DNA from: a bacterium
GTDB taxonomy: Bacteria > Patescibacteriota > Minisyncoccia > Phycocordibacterales > UBA1550
Direction: 5' to 3'
NCBI GenBank assembly: GCA_021823825.1
Contig: JAKANJ010000037.1
Span: forward strand, 1 to 5,825
DNA length: 5,825 bases
Shown here: positions 4,705 to 5,825 of the stretch, in pieces
Numbering within the stretch: position 1 is the stretch's first letter
Layout of the letters: each line of letters begins with the position of its first letter
The notes under the pieces: generated by a model
Database searches by the model: none
Told to the model about the DNA's origin: nothing
The model's input: the letters and a program-made list of their open reading frames with translations, nothing else
Position numbers and translations under genes: made by a program

Positions 4705-5817
4705 CTAGGAAATTGAGATTTTCTTTTTCTCAAGGTCGTCAATTACCTCCATGATAACTGCTGCAACGGGAACAGATATAAGAACACCAAGGAACCCCGC
4801 CATCTCCCACCCGATAATAAGGGCGAGGATAACAAGGATTGGAGGCACGCCAACGACTTTACGCACAACGAGCGGGTAGATTAGATGACTTTCAAACTGT
4901 TGTACCAATAAATAGAACCCCGCAATGATAAGCGCCAAGGATGTGCCGCCATTTGAAAAAGCAAGAAGGACTCCCGGGATTGCACCGAGGATTGGTCCAA
5001 ACACGGGGATAATTTCCAGTGTTCCTGAAAGCAACGCAAGAGAAAGTGCATAAGGGATGCCAAAAATTGTAAGCCCCAGGTAGACAAGGACAAACATAAG
5101 GATGGCAAGAAGAAACTGCCCTTGCATCCACTTCCCAATTTTTTCTCTCGAGCGGTGCCACAAGCCGATAGCATACTCTTCGTTACCAAAAGGAATCACT
5201 ATTCTCAAAAAATTTTGTATTCCATGCTCCTGCATCGCAAAGTAGAACGAAAGAACAATAATGAGAATAAAGCTAAAAAACCCATTGAAGATTGCTCCAG
5301 CAGACCCAAAACTTTGTGAAGCAGCATTTCCAAAACCGGCAGCGCTATTGAGAATTTGTGAGAAAATGGGGCTTGCGGCTGCCGGAGAAACTGCCTGCGT
5401 CCCCTGAGCAGAAGATGGCAAAATCACCCCCTTGGAACCAAACAGACTTTGATCAATTGAATGAAGCGCCTCAGGAAGCTTCTGGGAGATAGTTACCGCT
5501 TCATTCAATATTGGTGGCACGAACCCATAAATGAGGCCGACGAACACGCCCGCTGTCCCAATATAGATAAGAAGCACAGCCAGGATACGATGAATACGAT
5601 AGCGAGCAAAAAATTTAATGCCCGGCTCAACGGATGAAGCAAGTATAACAGCCGTGATGACCACGAGGACGAGATCACGAAGAGTCCAGAGTGCCCAAGC
5701 ACCCAAAAAAATGAGGATTGTCTTCACGATCGTACTTGAAGTAATTGATATGAGAATATTTTTCTCTTGATCTTTCATTTTTTTATACGTTGCGACTGGA
5801 TTAGTTCTTCTGCTCAT
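4705..5817 (-). CDS. AI-2E/PerM family transporter-like membrane protein
   Basis: This is a 370-residue polytopic membrane protein of the AI-2E family (the YdiK/PerM/TqsA group; members export small molecules or are of unknown substrate). Hydrophobic segments lie at about 31-62, 78-102, 176-195, 234-252, 256-290, 293-305 and 324-356. A soluble region of about 70 residues, partly Ala/Ser/Gly-rich (about 105-172), sits between the third and fourth segments, as in the family. Family-typical blocks are EIIPVFGPILGAIPG (268-282) and QQFESHLIYPLVVRKVVGVPP (306-326), then the final GFLGVLISVPVAAV. It ends with a basic cytoplasmic tail (EKKK). The start is the ATG at 5817, with only 8 bases of upstream sequence left. 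An internal ATG at 5778 (MKDQEKN) is possible, but neither has a visible Shine-Dalgarno. Substrate cannot be told. It leads the metG-tatD operon within the window; the operon promoter is not visible. Confidence 0.9.
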   Translation of the reverse strand: MSRRTNPVATYKKMKDQEKNILISITSSTIVKTILIFLGAWALWTLRDLVLVVITAVILASSVEPGIKFFARYRIHRILAVLLIYIGTAGVFVGLIYGFVPPILNEAVTISQKLPEALHSIDQSLFGSKGVILPSSAQGTQAVSPAAASPIFSQILNSAAGFGNAASQSFGSAGAIFNGFFSFILIIVLSFYFAMQEHGIQNFLRIVIPFGNEEYAIGLWHRSREKIGKWMQGQFLLAILMFVLVYLGLTIFGIPYALSLALLSGTLEIIPVFGPILGAIPGVLLAFSNGGTSLALIIAGFYLLVQQFESHLIYPLVVRKVVGVPPILVILALIIGWEMAGFLGVLISVPVAAVIMEVIDDLEKKKISIS

Positions 5818-5825
5818 AGCCGCTT

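Overview
The window looks like chromosomal core DNA from a low-to-mid-GC bacterium, most likely a member of the Candidate Phyla Radiation (Patescibacteria, Parcubacteria-like). The reasons are compact genes, standard-code proteins, mostly weak or absent Shine-Dalgarno sites, a Thermus-type single-zinc MetRS without a C-terminal tRNA-binding domain, and an rpsF-ssb-rpsR cluster that ends in a terminator with no rplI. The lineage call is inference; the gene identities are firm.

Layout. Positions 1-250 (+) hold the 3' end of efp (elongation factor P). Positions 251-475 are a convergent intergenic region with three strong, nearly symmetrical terminator hairpins. Two perfect consensus DnaA boxes lie between them, one in each gap. 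Positions 476-1742 (-) are the operon rpsF (S6) -> ssb -> rpsR (S18). A 15-bp perfect inverted repeat fills the rpsF-ssb spacer, and its 3' arm runs into the ssb start codon. Positions 1743-1939 are a divergent promoter region whose two -35 elements are mirror images. From it rpsF is read leftward, and a 94-codon gene of unknown function (1940-2224) is read rightward. That small gene is a self-contained unit with an extended -10 promoter, a leader hairpin, a perfect Shine-Dalgarno, a GC-rich ORF and a UUCG-loop terminator. Its composition differs sharply from its neighbours. Positions 2279-5817 (-) are a tight operon: AI-2E/PerM-family membrane protein -> metG -> tatD, with gaps of 12 and 17 nt.

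How the genes fit together. Most of the window serves translation (EF-P, S6, S18, MetRS) and single-stranded DNA handling (SSB), plus the TatD nuclease often found beside metG. No CRISPR array, transposon, tRNA, rRNA or recognisable defence or secretion system is present. The signals that go beyond housekeeping annotation are: (1) the possible RNA switch over the ssb start, (2) the GC-rich orphan gene cassette sharing a mirrored promoter region with the ribosomal operon, and (3) the alternating hairpin/DnaA-box array downstream of efp.
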